From JANSWY01 sp965243755 (lineage in GTDB: Bacteria > Bacteroidota > Bacteroidia > Cytophagales > Cyclobacteriaceae): a DNA stretch of 64,000 nt. The DNA lies in the NCBI GenBank assembly GCA_965243755.1, contig CBDEVW010000003.1, forward strand, positions 434,001 through 498,000, read 5' to 3'. Under the pieces are notes generated by a model. The model searched no databases. It was given only the letters and a program-made list of their open reading frames with translations, and was not told the origin of the DNA. Positions within the stretch are counted from its first letter, which is position 1; every line of letters starts with the position of its first letter. Position numbers and translations under genes: made by a program. This document shows, piece after piece, positions 34,643 through 44,269 of the stretch.

Positions 34643-37600
34643 ATGGCTGAAAACGAAGAAAATATAGAACAAATACCAGGAGAATCTGTAGAGCTGGAAG
34701 CCGGCACCTATGAAGTATTACGTAACCGGCTAAAGCAAAATGGAGCTTCTTTACATGAAACAATCAACCAACTCAATGGTGCACGAAAATCTGTCTTTGG
34801 CACGATAGAAACTGAACTCATCCACACGGATAGAATCACTACTTCAAACAATTGTGTTCCCTGGGACATGGTGCCAATTGGTACCAATTTCATTTTTGGC
34901 TACAATGTCCACATGGGCCTTAAAGTGGAAACCAATCTTTCTGATGTTTTCAGTATCTACAAATTTGAGAACAATAGTTTCCATGAGCAGTCACTTGATC
35001 TGATAAAAGGAAAAGAATTTGAAGCGGACTTCAAACAACTGTACAAGTATTACAAAGAAACAGTATTTGTGAAGTTTGCCAGAATTGGACCATTCCTTCA
35101 TATGGTTTTCAGGATTGGAAAGGAAGTTACAGATATTAAAACATTCAAATGGCAGATCAACGATGACCAACTGCAATACCTGGACAATCGAAGCGCACAT
35201 GAATTTGTATTTCCTGAGCAACATCAGTTCAGATGGAAGCGCACCAGCCGGGAACATCACCGGGAAGGACGACACCCGCATGTCTCAGTAGAGGACCTTG
35301 TCTTTGTAGAAACCGTTGGTGGCGACCTGACCATTAAAGTGGAAGACAATACAGATGATGGCAAAGGCATATACAGGGAACCTGTTGAAAATCAGGAACA
35401 AACTCTCGCAGATGCTGATATCCAATATACCATCATTGGCAACCTGATTATTCTAAAAATACGGCCTTATCAGGAGGACTACCGGTATATAGTATTCAAT
35501 TCTAAACTGGAAAAAGCACAAAGAATTGACGCCCTGGCAGAATCATGTATCCTGCTCCCCGACGATCACGGCATAATCTTTAGCAACGGTTATTACTTGC
35601 AAAATGGTGAATTCAAGCAGTTTGATAACGACCTCACCAACATGGTTTTTGAGCGCAGGATTGATGCACCAAATGGAGAAGATTATCTGTATGTGTTCTA
35701 CAACAGACAGGACGGTGTTTATTTATTGCTGAATTACAACCTGATCAATCAGGGAGTAGACAACCCATTGATTTGCCATGGTTTTTCGATTTTTGATGAT
35801 GGCACCATGTGTTTGTTCAGAGGTGATAAAGAGGCCAAAAAACACCATGTGGTTCAAATCTGGAAAACACCTTTTACTCATGCCGATTTTGAACAACCTA
35901 CCAAAGACAAATCCCTGATCAGCAAAATTGGGAATAAGGAAATCGTAAGAGCAATGGCTGAGTGCCAGGAGATCTTAAATTACATCAACCGGGAGGAAGT
36001 CTATTCCTCACTCTACATCGATTTGATAAAGATGAGCTCTGATGTTTTGGATAGCTATCACTGGTTGGATAAGGAAGAAGTCTTCAATATATCAGCACCA
36101 TTAAAAGCCATTAAGGAAACAGCTGCAGCGACTGTCGATGAATTTGAAAAGGTTACCAGAATAAAAAAAGATACTGCAGAAAAACTTGCTGCAACTGGTG
36201 AAAAAGCGGAGGAGGCCATTAAAAATGTCAAAAAACTACATGCTAAAGACATCAATGACTATGTAGGGATTCTCAACGAACTTCGTATCGTACGAGGTGA
36301 GGTCATCTCACTCAAAGACCTTAGGTACATTGACCTGAAACGAGTAGAGAAATATGATCAGTTGCTGGAGGAATATTCTGACGATATTTCCCAAAAATGT
36401 GTCAATTTTCTGCTTCGCGATAACTCTCTCGAGCCTTACATTGAGAGGGTTCAGTCACTCTCCCATTCCATCGAAGAAATTAAAAAGGTTAAAACTGCGG
36501 ACGAAACCAGTGAGCAGATTGATGTGGTATCGGAGGATCTGAAAATGTTGATTGACACAGTAAGCAATCTGGCAATTGATGATGCAACCGAAACGACAAG
36601 GATCATCGATGAAATATCCAACATTTATTCAGACATCAATAAGGTCAAGGCGGAACTAAAAAAGAAAAGAAAATCACTTAGGAGTTCCGAGGGTAAGGCT
36701 GAATTCAATGCGCAACTTAAACTGGTCGATCAGGCAATAATCAACTTTCTTGATCTTTGTGATACTCCTGAGAAATGTGAAGAATACCTGACCAAGCTAA
36801 TGGTTCAACTGGAAGAACTTGAAGGACGTTTTTCAGAGTTTGATGAGTTCATTGACAAAATCAGTGAAAAAAGGGATGATATTTACAATGCTTTCGAATC
36901 CCGTAGAGTAAACCTGCTTGAGGCAAGAAACAAACGAGCAGCAGTATTGCAACAATCAGGTGAACGAATCATTAAGTCAATAAAATCCAGGCTTTCACGC
37001 TTCGAATCAGTGAGTGAAATCAACGGTTATATGGCCTCCGACCTTATGATTGACAAACTGAGAAAAATTGTTGAAGATCTCAAGTCAATTGGGGATACTG
37101 TGAAGGCTGAAGACCTCAACAGCAAGCTCAAAACCACCAGAGAGGACGCATTAAGGCAACTTAAAGACAAATCTGAACTTTACTCTGGTGGAGACCAACT
37201 GATCAATTTCGGAACCTATCAATTTGCCGTAAACACACAAAACCTGGATTTGACGATTGTCCCAAGAAACGGCGAAATGTATTATCACCTTACGGGAACG
37301 GACTTTTTCGAACTAATACGGGATGAAGCGTTTGAAAAGACAAGAGAAGTCTGGAATCAGGACCTGATCTCAGAAAATGAATTGGTGTACAGGGCTGAAT
37401 ACCTGGCATATTCCATCATTGGTAAAGCCAGGGCGAAAGAAAATAAACTACTGAGCGGAGAAGAGTTTCAGTACCTTACTTCAAAGGAATTGTATGAACT
37501 GGATGAAAAAGGGCTTCTAAGTTATGTTCAGCAATTCATGGCATTGAGATACAATGAAGGCTACCTGAAAGGAGTTCACGACCATGATGCAACTCAAATT

Positions 37601-39634
37601 CTAATTACACTGCTAGACCTTTTACAAACGGCAGATTTGTTAAGGTTCTCTTCAGTGGCAAGAGCACTCGGCGCTTTATATTGGAAAGTGTTCATTCCAG
37701 AAAATGAAAAGCACATTCTCAATACACAAATTAAAGGTGCTGGACTTATTCTTAACATATTTCCCGATACCCGGGAGTTCAGCAGTATTCTGGAGGACAT
37801 CAGAAATCAATTGACCGATTTTCTGAAACAACATCCCTTGTTTGATGACCATCTGATTGAAGATACAGCATATTACCTTTTTTACGAGCTCGCCAGAGGT
37901 GATCAGTTTATTATAGATCAGGAAACTGTTGCATTTGAGGGGGCATTCAGGGAAACGCTCAACAAAAACAAGGCCACCAAAAAATTCAAAGAATCCATAA
38001 AAGAACTCGCTACCAGGCCAGAACTCGAGTACAGGCTGATCAGAAAATGGCTCAATGCCTATATCGATCAAAACGATGCTGAACAGTGGCGAGAATATGT
38101 TGATGAATGTGCAGTATTGGTAATGCTGGATGATTTCAACCCCAATCGGGTCATACATACCAATTTAAAAGTGACCGTTAGTGGTCTTCGTGGTGATCAT
38201 GCATTGATAGAGGACGGAAACTATTTCTTTGATTACAACCACTTTATGATCAAAATGAATCATTTTGAAAATCATACAGTGAACCTTTACAACCGCTTCA
38301 CCGACTTAAAAAAGGAATTGGCAGCACAGTTTGCAGAAGACCTCAGGCTTAATGAATTCAGACCCAGAATTCTGTCCTCATTTGTCAGGAATCAGTTGAT
38401 CAACGAAGTATATCTGCCGCTGGTAGGGTCAAACCTGGCTAAGCAAATTGGTACAGCCGGCGAGCAAAAACGTACTGACCTGAATGGACTACTTCTACTA
38501 ATATCTCCTCCGGGTTATGGAAAAACAACACTCATGGAGTACATCGCCAATCGCCTGGGGATCATATTTATGAAAATAAACGGTCCGGCATTGGGGCATT
38601 CTATCATTTCTCTCGATCCAGGGGAAGCGCCCAATGCGACTTCACGTGAGGAGCTGGAAAAACTGAACCTTGCTTTTGAAATGGGCGATAACGTCATGAT
38701 TTACCTTGATGATATCCAACATTGCCACCCCGAGTTATTACAGAAATTCATTTCCCTCTGTGATGCCCAGCGAAAAATTGAAGGTGTGTATAAGGGCAAG
38801 ACTAAAACCTATGATTTCCGGGGTAAGAAGGTGTGTGTAGTAATGGCTGGAAATCCATATACCGAAAGTGGCGAGAAATTTCAGATTCCAGACATGTTGG
38901 CAAACAGAGCTGATATCTATAACCTGGGTGATATCATTGGAGACTCAGCAGATGTATTCAACATGAGCTACATCGAAAATAGCCTCACATCAAATCCTGT
39001 TCTGGCCAAGGTAGCAGCGAAAAGTCATAAGGATGTTTTGAAGTTTGTGAAAATAGCAGAAACCGGAAAACAGGAAGGACTTGAATTTGAGGTAAGTCAT
39101 TCCCCGGAAGAACTAAGTGAGGCAGTAGAGATCCTCAAAAAAGTATTGGTTGTGCGTGATGTAATTACCAAAGTGAACCAATTGTACATCAAATCAGCAG
39201 CTCAATCAGATGAATACAGAACAGAACCACCATTCAAGTTGCAGGGATCTTACCGTGATATGAATAAAATATCCGAGAAAATCGTCTCAGTAATGAATGA
39301 TGAGGAATTAGACACCTTGATCATGTCCCATTACGAAAATGAGGCACAAACACTTACCAGTGGTGCAGAGGCTAATTTACTTCGGTTTAAACAACTGATT
39401 GGTAAACTCAATGAAGGTGAATCCAGGCGGTGGGAAGACATCCTTGAAACATTCAGGAAACAGCAAAAGATGAAAGGATACGGTCAAAATAGCCAGGTGG
39501 GAATGGTCATAGAGCAAATGGAAGCGATTTCAAGCGGCATCAATGGCATCAAAGAAGAGATCCTGGAAAAAATGAGGGTATATAACGTAGCAAGCAGAAC
39601 AAAAACTCAAAAAAAGAAAAATGACACTAAGTGA
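34643..39634 (+). CDS. Large AAA+ ATPase of the DUF3686 ("DNA repair ATPase") family
   Basis: The ATG at 34643 is preferred to a GTG at 34592, whose 17 extra residues lie in the hairpin region. The 1663-residue product has an N-terminal beta-rich region (about 1-450, with FKWQINDDQLQYLDN and repeated propeller-like strands). Coiled coils span about 450-860 and a helical region about 860-1250. A single MoxR-like AAA+ module follows: Walker A SPPGYGKTTLMEYIANRLG (about 1290), Walker B YLDDIQH (about 1355) and sensor MAGNPYTESG. The family name suggests repair, but the PspA/flotillin setting suggests an ATPase that remodels PspA or flotillin assemblies (inference). Confidence 0.85.
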   Translation: MAENEENIEQIPGESVELEAGTYEVLRNRLKQNGASLHETINQLNGARKSVFGTIETELIHTDRITTSNNCVPWDMVPIGTNFIFGYNVHMGLKVETNLSDVFSIYKFENNSFHEQSLDLIKGKEFEADFKQLYKYYKETVFVKFARIGPFLHMVFRIGKEVTDIKTFKWQINDDQLQYLDNRSAHEFVFPEQHQFRWKRTSREHHREGRHPHVSVEDLVFVETVGGDLTIKVEDNTDDGKGIYREPVENQEQTLADADIQYTIIGNLIILKIRPYQEDYRYIVFNSKLEKAQRIDALAESCILLPDDHGIIFSNGYYLQNGEFKQFDNDLTNMVFERRIDAPNGEDYLYVFYNRQDGVYLLLNYNLINQGVDNPLICHGFSIFDDGTMCLFRGDKEAKKHHVVQIWKTPFTHADFEQPTKDKSLISKIGNKEIVRAMAECQEILNYINREEVYSSLYIDLIKMSSDVLDSYHWLDKEEVFNISAPLKAIKETAAATVDEFEKVTRIKKDTAEKLAATGEKAEEAIKNVKKLHAKDINDYVGILNELRIVRGEVISLKDLRYIDLKRVEKYDQLLEEYSDDISQKCVNFLLRDNSLEPYIERVQSLSHSIEEIKKVKTADETSEQIDVVSEDLKMLIDTVSNLAIDDATETTRIIDEISNIYSDINKVKAELKKKRKSLRSSEGKAEFNAQLKLVDQAIINFLDLCDTPEKCEEYLTKLMVQLEELEGRFSEFDEFIDKISEKRDDIYNAFESRRVNLLEARNKRAAVLQQSGERIIKSIKSRLSRFESVSEINGYMASDLMIDKLRKIVEDLKSIGDTVKAEDLNSKLKTTREDALRQLKDKSELYSGGDQLINFGTYQFAVNTQNLDLTIVPRNGEMYYHLTGTDFFELIRDEAFEKTREVWNQDLISENELVYRAEYLAYSIIGKARAKENKLLSGEEFQYLTSKELYELDEKGLLSYVQQFMALRYNEGYLKGVHDHDATQILITLLDLLQTADLLRFSSVARALGALYWKVFIPENEKHILNTQIKGAGLILNIFPDTREFSSILEDIRNQLTDFLKQHPLFDDHLIEDTAYYLFYELARGDQFIIDQETVAFEGAFRETLNKNKATKKFKESIKELATRPELEYRLIRKWLNAYIDQNDAEQWREYVDECAVLVMLDDFNPNRVIHTNLKVTVSGLRGDHALIEDGNYFFDYNHFMIKMNHFENHTVNLYNRFTDLKKELAAQFAEDLRLNEFRPRILSSFVRNQLINEVYLPLVGSNLAKQIGTAGEQKRTDLNGLLLLISPPGYGKTTLMEYIANRLGIIFMKINGPALGHSIISLDPGEAPNATSREELEKLNLAFEMGDNVMIYLDDIQHCHPELLQKFISLCDAQRKIEGVYKGKTKTYDFRGKKVCVVMAGNPYTESGEKFQIPDMLANRADIYNLGDIIGDSADVFNMSYIENSLTSNPVLAKVAAKSHKDVLKFVKIAETGKQEGLEFEVSHSPEELSEAVEILKKVLVVRDVITKVNQLYIKSAAQSDEYRTEPPFKLQGSYRDMNKISEKIVSVMNDEELDTLIMSHYENEAQTLTSGAEANLLRFKQLIGKLNEGESRRWEDILETFRKQQKMKGYGQNSQVGMVIEQMEAISSGINGIKEEILEKMRVYNVASRTKTQKKKNDTK

Positions 39635-39773
39635 TTTAATGAAAACATTACTGGTATTGATAGTACTGTTTATGGTATTTGGTTTTTTATTCAAACTGCT
39701 GTTTAAGGTAGGGATTATCGCTATATTGGTACTGATAATATTGTATTTGTATAAACGTATTTTTACCACCTGA
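39621..39773 (+). CDS. Small 50-residue two-helix membrane protein
   Basis: ATG at 39621 to TGA at 39771-39773. It overlaps the end of the AAA+ gene by 14 nt in another frame. The product is almost all hydrophobic, with two helices (LMKTLLVLIVLFMVFGFLF and VGIIAILVLIILYLY) separated by KLLFK, ending YKRIFTT with a positive-inside tail. The overlap and strict membrane pattern argue for a real, translationally coupled gene. It may be a small partner of the ATPase, PspA or flotillin. It is too short for most gene callers. Confidence 0.65.
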   Translation: MTLSDLMKTLLVLIVLFMVFGFLFKLLFKVGIIAILVLIILYLYKRIFTT

Positions 39774-39840
39774 CCATTTCCAGTGAATGGGATGATCAGA
39801 AAATAAAAAAAATATCTGAGGTTAAAACTAGAAATAAGAT

Positions 39841-40398
39841 ATGGGATTATTCGACATGTTTAAAAAGAAGGAGAAGAAGTTAAGTTACGATCCAAATAAT
39901 GTGAAAGTCACTGATCTGGATTACAACTTCATCCTGGATTATGATCTGAAATCATGGAAAGTAACTGATGTTTATGAATATGATTGGGGAGACAACAATT
40001 TCACCTGGGAATACAAAATAGATGCTGGTGATGATGTGGCATTTCTTCACGTAGATGACGATGTACAACTTACACTCACGCTAACAAGACCTGTTAAAAT
40101 CCGACAGATTGATGAAGACCTGGTGGAAACGATCATCAAGGACGAGAAACCACCAAATAAATTGATGTGGGAAGGGGAAAAATATTACCTGGATACTGAT
40201 AGTGCCGGTTATTGCAAGGATCACTCCAAAGAGACCAATGATTGGGAAGAATTTATCATGTGGGATTATTACAATGAAGATGAATCCAAAGTACTCTCAA
40301 TCACGCAATGGGACGAAAGAAACTTTGAAGCTTATGCAGGGTTAGTCATAGAAGAGTTTCAGATTGAAAACATCATTCCGGCAGATCCTGAAGCCTGA
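39841..40398 (+). CDS. DUF4178 domain-containing protein
   Basis: A 185-residue soluble, mainly beta protein. The DUF4178 pattern is seen (SWKVTDVYEYDWGDNNFTWE, EYKIDAGDDVAFLHVDDD). DUF4178 genes commonly travel with DUF350 and spermidine synthase genes, as they do here. No catalytic residues are evident. An N-terminal basic stretch (FKKKEKK) may touch membranes. Confidence 0.8.
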   Translation: MGLFDMFKKKEKKLSYDPNNVKVTDLDYNFILDYDLKSWKVTDVYEYDWGDNNFTWEYKIDAGDDVAFLHVDDDVQLTLTLTRPVKIRQIDEDLVETIIKDEKPPNKLMWEGEKYYLDTDSAGYCKDHSKETNDWEEFIMWDYYNEDESKVLSITQWDERNFEAYAGLVIEEFQIENIIPADPEA

Positions 40399-40474
40399 GA
40401 TCAAATTTTACAGGTCTCAGGATTTCTACTATATTTAAGCTATTATTTGAAGCCATTAGTAATTCAAACACCAA

Positions 40475-41203
40475 ATGAAACTCGTTAAACTATTACTTTC
40501 TTTTACAATTATTATATCCATCTCGTCTTGTGGGGGCGGTAAAAGGTTCCAGAAAAACCCGGTAGATGAAATGATCCGTGACATGCCTTCAGACAGGGTA
40601 TTCTCAGTTATCCTTCACGACATGGACGTACAGGGGAATTTTTCAGAAACGTACTATCATCAATACAAGGTAATAGAAGAAAAAACTCCTGGAAAACCTG
40701 AAGAGCGTGTCACCGAGTGGAAAAGAGTTCCTGAAAGCTATTTCCAAATGCATGTGAACAATATGGGGATGGAAATTGCTTCCAGAGGTGAAGATGGAAA
40801 GTTGGTAAAATCAGCAAATCCTCCGGGATACAACAACTACGTAGGGAATCCGAAATACGGTACCTGGAGGCAAAGAGATGGTTACAGTTTCTGGGAGTTT
40901 TACGGACAGTATGCTTTTATGAGCAGCATGTTCAATATGATGGCTTATCCAGTTAGACGGTCCTACTATGATGATTGGAGAGGAAACTATTACGGTACCG
41001 GAAGAACTTATTATGGGCCAACTTATGGTAGCGGAAGATACTACGGAACCTCCAGTAGCTACACCCAATCTTCCCGACCAAATTCTACCTGGTCTAGTAA
41101 ACCAAACAGCTTCAAGCAAAGGGTTCAAAACAGAACATCACGATCCAGCAGCAGGTACAGTAGTTCTAGCTCAAGGTCCCGTGGAAGTGGTTTTGGCAAA
41201 TAA
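40475..41203 (+). CDS. Lipoprotein with a Ser/Tyr/Arg-rich low-complexity tail
   Basis: A 242-residue lipoprotein with lipobox ISSC (Cys19). The folded part (about 25-150) has paired Tyr/Trp motifs (YHQYKVIEE, GTWRQRDGYSFWEFYG). The last 80 residues are repetitive (YYGTGRTYYGPTYGSGRYYG, then SSSRYSSSSSRSRGSGFGK). DUF1190-type lipoproteins of the E. coli yjf cluster also end in a Ser/Gly/Arg tail with RGGFG, so this may be the local counterpart (inference). The basic, aromatic tail could contact the cell wall or lipopolysaccharide. Confidence 0.7.
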   Translation: MKLVKLLLSFTIIISISSCGGGKRFQKNPVDEMIRDMPSDRVFSVILHDMDVQGNFSETYYHQYKVIEEKTPGKPEERVTEWKRVPESYFQMHVNNMGMEIASRGEDGKLVKSANPPGYNNYVGNPKYGTWRQRDGYSFWEFYGQYAFMSSMFNMMAYPVRRSYYDDWRGNYYGTGRTYYGPTYGSGRYYGTSSSYTQSSRPNSTWSSKPNSFKQRVQNRTSRSSSRYSSSSSRSRGSGFGK

Positions 41204-41280
41204 ACCATTCAATGATCAATATCAATACAAGACATTATAAATAACCATTAGCCAAATTAGCTAAACTTAACCTTATCACT

Positions 41281-42144
41281 ATGCCAATATTAGATGGAAT
41301 CCTGACAACAATCGTATACATCGCGGTTGCTTTCATTCTCTTCATCATCGGAAAAATAGTTTACCAGCTTTTTCACCCAAAGATCAAGGTAGCCCATGAG
41401 TTGGTTGAAAATGACAATTTTGCATTCGCGATTTCCTACGTTGGGTACTTTACAGGCTTGTTACTAGCTATTGGGAGTGCGGTCATGGGAGAATCTAGTG
41501 GAGACCTGCTGTATGACCTGGAAATGATAGGAATCTATGGTGGATTGTCAATTATATTGTTGAACCTTTCCATCATCATCAATGACAAGATCATTCTTCA
41601 CAAGTTTAAAGTAAAGAAGGAGATCATTGAAGATAAAAATGTTGGTACCGGGATTGTTGAAGGGGCCAACTCTATGGCTACAGGACTAATTATTCTCGGG
41701 GCAATACATGGAGAAGGTTTTGGAGCCGGTGGACCAATCATTACCGCGTTGTTGTATTGGATTTTGGGGCAAGGCATTATGTTTGTAACTTCTTTGGTTT
41801 ACAATCTCATTACACCCTACGATATTCATGAACATATCGAAAAGAACAATGCGGCTGTTGGGATAGGCTATGCAGGAGCAATAATTGCTATCGCTAACCT
41901 CATTAGGTTTGCTCTGATGCACGATTTTGAAAGCTGGATCGTCACATTGGAAGATGTAGGAATAGATGTTGGGATTGGGCTGGTCTTCCTGCCTATTGTA
42001 AGGTTTTTAACTGATAAAATATTACTTCCAGGACAGAAGCTGACTGATGAAATTGTGAATCAGGAACACCCTAATCATGGAGCTGCTATGATTGAAGCTT
42101 TTGCTTATATAGGAGGATCTGTACTAATTTGCTGGAGTCTATAA
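41281..42144 (+). CDS. DUF350 membrane protein (YjfL-like, two tandem units)
   Basis: A 287-residue protein with about eight membrane helices arranged as two DUF350 units. Each unit contains the signature FAISYVGYFTGLLLAIGSAV or its second-half equivalent AAVGIGYAGAIIAIANLI. DUF350 (YjfL) occurs in the yjf PspA cluster of E. coli. Its role is unknown, but its company suggests a channel, lipid or polyamine link. A terminator follows 26 nt after the stop. Confidence 0.88.
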   Translation: MPILDGILTTIVYIAVAFILFIIGKIVYQLFHPKIKVAHELVENDNFAFAISYVGYFTGLLLAIGSAVMGESSGDLLYDLEMIGIYGGLSIILLNLSIIINDKIILHKFKVKKEIIEDKNVGTGIVEGANSMATGLIILGAIHGEGFGAGGPIITALLYWILGQGIMFVTSLVYNLITPYDIHEHIEKNNAAVGIGYAGAIIAIANLIRFALMHDFESWIVTLEDVGIDVGIGLVFLPIVRFLTDKILLPGQKLTDEIVNQEHPNHGAAMIEAFAYIGGSVLICWSL

Positions 42145-42170
42145 ATCAAATCCAAAAAATAAAATCTATG

Positions 42171-42201
42171 GTCCCTTTCAGAATTCGAGAGGGACTTTTT
42201 T
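42171..42201 (+). terminator. Terminator/attenuator just upstream of the spermidine synthase gene
   Basis: GTCCCTTTC pairs with GAGAGGGAC (one wobble) around a 7-nt loop, with six T following. It ends 10 nt before the ATG at 42212, so it either ends the DUF350 transcript or attenuates the synthase. Confidence 0.75.
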
Positions 42202-42211
42202 ATGATTACTC

Positions 42212-43753
42212 ATGAAGGTTCAATCCCATATACTGAAAATTGCCCTTTTTGCTACCGGTCTTTCTGGTATTGTCGCGGAATATGTGTTGTCTACACTGGC
42301 TACCTATTTCCTGGGTAACTCCGTTTTCCAGTGGACCATGATTGTTTCAATCATGTTGTTTTCCATGGGTCTGGGAAGTAGAATCAGTAAGTACATGTTG
42401 AAAGACCTGCTGCAAAAGTTCATCTACATTGAATTTACGCTTTCCTTTCTGGCAGCATTCGTTTCTGTCATAACCTATTTGACTGCCGCTTTTGTAGGTA
42501 TAGAAGGCACCATTATTTATTCTCTGAGTGTCATTATTGGGTTACTTATTGGAATGGAAATCCCCTTGGTGATCAGGTTAAACGACAAATATGAAGCGCT
42601 AAGGTCAAATATCTCCAGCGCAATGGAGAATGATTATTACGGCAGTTTATTGGGAGGTGTCTTTTTTGCATTTATCGGACTCCCCTACCTGGGGCTTACC
42701 TATACACCGTTTGTGCTGGGCTCAGTCAACTTTCTGGTGGCAATTGCCCTGATGTTTATGCTATGGAGTCAGATGGAGGCCAGGACTAAAATAAGGCTGG
42801 GAAGTGCGGCATTGCTTGTTGCAGTATTATTGTGTACTGGGGCATTATTTGCCAAAAAGATCATTGAGTATGGTGAAAACAAAAGATATGCTGACAATGT
42901 GATCTACACAGAGCAGACACCTTATCAAAGGATCACCATTACTCAATCGCATGGAGAATTCTGGTTATTCATTAATGGGAACCAGCAATTGAGCACCATA
43001 GATGAGGTAATGTACCATGAGCCACTGGTACACCCTGTAATGGACCTGATCCCCAATCCACAGGACATATTGGTATTAGGTGGTGGTGATGGAGGAGCAG
43101 TAAGGGAAATACTGAAATATGAAACCGTAAAAAACATCACCCTCGTTGATCTGGATCCAGCAATGACACAATTGGGCCAAAGCTACCCGCTGTTGGTAGA
43201 GATGAATCAAAATGCCATGAATCACCCGAAAGTAAAGATCATAAACACGGATGGTTACAACTTTCTCGAGGATACCAGACTATTCTTTGATGCCATCATC
43301 ATTGACCTTCCTGACCCAAAATCAATTGAACTCGGTCGCCTTTACTCCTACGAGTTTTACAAATTATGTTACCGTCAACTCAGGCCCCATGGGGTGATCA
43401 TTACACAAGCCGGAAGCCCCTATTTCGCAGCAAAGGCATTTAACTGTATAGACAAAACCATGCAGCAAGCTGGTTTTACCACTGCACCGCTTCATAACCA
43501 GGTAGTCACTCTTGGTGAATGGGGGTGGGTTCTGGGAGCAAAAGAAATTGGGAAGGAGCAATTAAAAAGAAAATTACAATTACTGGATTTTCAAGAAATA
43601 CCTACCAGATGGATCAACCAGGAAGCCATGACCCTGATCACTTCATTTGGCAAAGCTGCATTTCCGGAAGCAACAGATTCAGTTGAAATTAATAAAATTC
43701 ACAACCCCGTGCTGTACAAATACTACCTTGACGGCAAATGGGATCTGTACTAA
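42212..43753 (+). CDS. Membrane-anchored polyamine aminopropyltransferase (spermidine synthase)
   Basis: A 513-residue fusion. Residues 1-215 form about seven membrane helices. Residues 225-500 are the spermidine synthase domain with MYHEPLVHPVM, SAM-site GGGDGGAVREILKYE (about 289), VDLDP and the catalytic Asp pair in IDLPDP. It transfers an aminopropyl group from decarboxylated SAM to a diamine such as putrescine. Motifs are intact, so activity is likely. The decarboxylated SAM can be made by the decarboxylase at 55061-55360. The membrane half may carry polyamines or anchor the enzyme near DUF350 (inference). Confidence 0.9.
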   Translation: MKVQSHILKIALFATGLSGIVAEYVLSTLATYFLGNSVFQWTMIVSIMLFSMGLGSRISKYMLKDLLQKFIYIEFTLSFLAAFVSVITYLTAAFVGIEGTIIYSLSVIIGLLIGMEIPLVIRLNDKYEALRSNISSAMENDYYGSLLGGVFFAFIGLPYLGLTYTPFVLGSVNFLVAIALMFMLWSQMEARTKIRLGSAALLVAVLLCTGALFAKKIIEYGENKRYADNVIYTEQTPYQRITITQSHGEFWLFINGNQQLSTIDEVMYHEPLVHPVMDLIPNPQDILVLGGGDGGAVREILKYETVKNITLVDLDPAMTQLGQSYPLLVEMNQNAMNHPKVKIINTDGYNFLEDTRLFFDAIIIDLPDPKSIELGRLYSYEFYKLCYRQLRPHGVIITQAGSPYFAAKAFNCIDKTMQQAGFTTAPLHNQVVTLGEWGWVLGAKEIGKEQLKRKLQLLDFQEIPTRWINQEAMTLITSFGKAAFPEATDSVEINKIHNPVLYKYYLDGKWDLY

Positions 43754-44269
43754 GCATGTTGCCACCTCATACCCCAAAAAATACCTCAACTACCCAATCC
43801 GGTCACTTGTCTACAGGATTGAGGCACCCATCGAATAACTCTGAATAATACCGTTCTGTGTATTACTTTAGTATCATAATTAACGTATTTAATAAAGACA
43901 ACAAGCGGTACTTATTAGAATTTGAAATCGAATTATTGGACAGGACAAATTAATTATTCGGGTAAACATTCAAATTCTGAGTCGAAAATATCGGTACATT
44001 AACGAGCACTTATTTAGTAGAAATCTTCGGATTAATATTATGGTTTAAAGAGAAGCGTTCTGGGCTTCTCTTTTTTTTTATGTCAACCAGTTGAACCCGT
44101 TTTATGTATTGGGATTCTAAGCGAAAGGGTAAAGCGCAAGAATATCAAGTATTTAGGGTTATTTTGGAACGGAAGCATCGCCATCATTATGGTGAGTACC
44201 AAAATATTCATAAGTAATGGAAATTGAAGTGATTTGAACTTGCAGCAGAATGTTAATGCATAAATCGGG
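43754..44269. other. 516-bp intergenic region, possible small RNA
   Basis: No supported protein gene. AT-rich sequence of about 250 bp leads into a strong plus-strand terminator at 44047-44080, 294 nt after the synthase stop. That distance allows a long 3' UTR or an independent small RNA starting in the 43860-43950 area. No promoter fits the consensus exactly. Confidence 0.4.
44047..44080 (+). terminator. Strong rho-independent terminator
   Basis: A perfect 10-bp stem (AAAGAGAAGC / GCTTCTCTTT), 7-nt loop GTTCTGG, then a T-run. It ends transcription from the spermidine synthase gene or from a small RNA within the gap. Confidence 0.85.
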
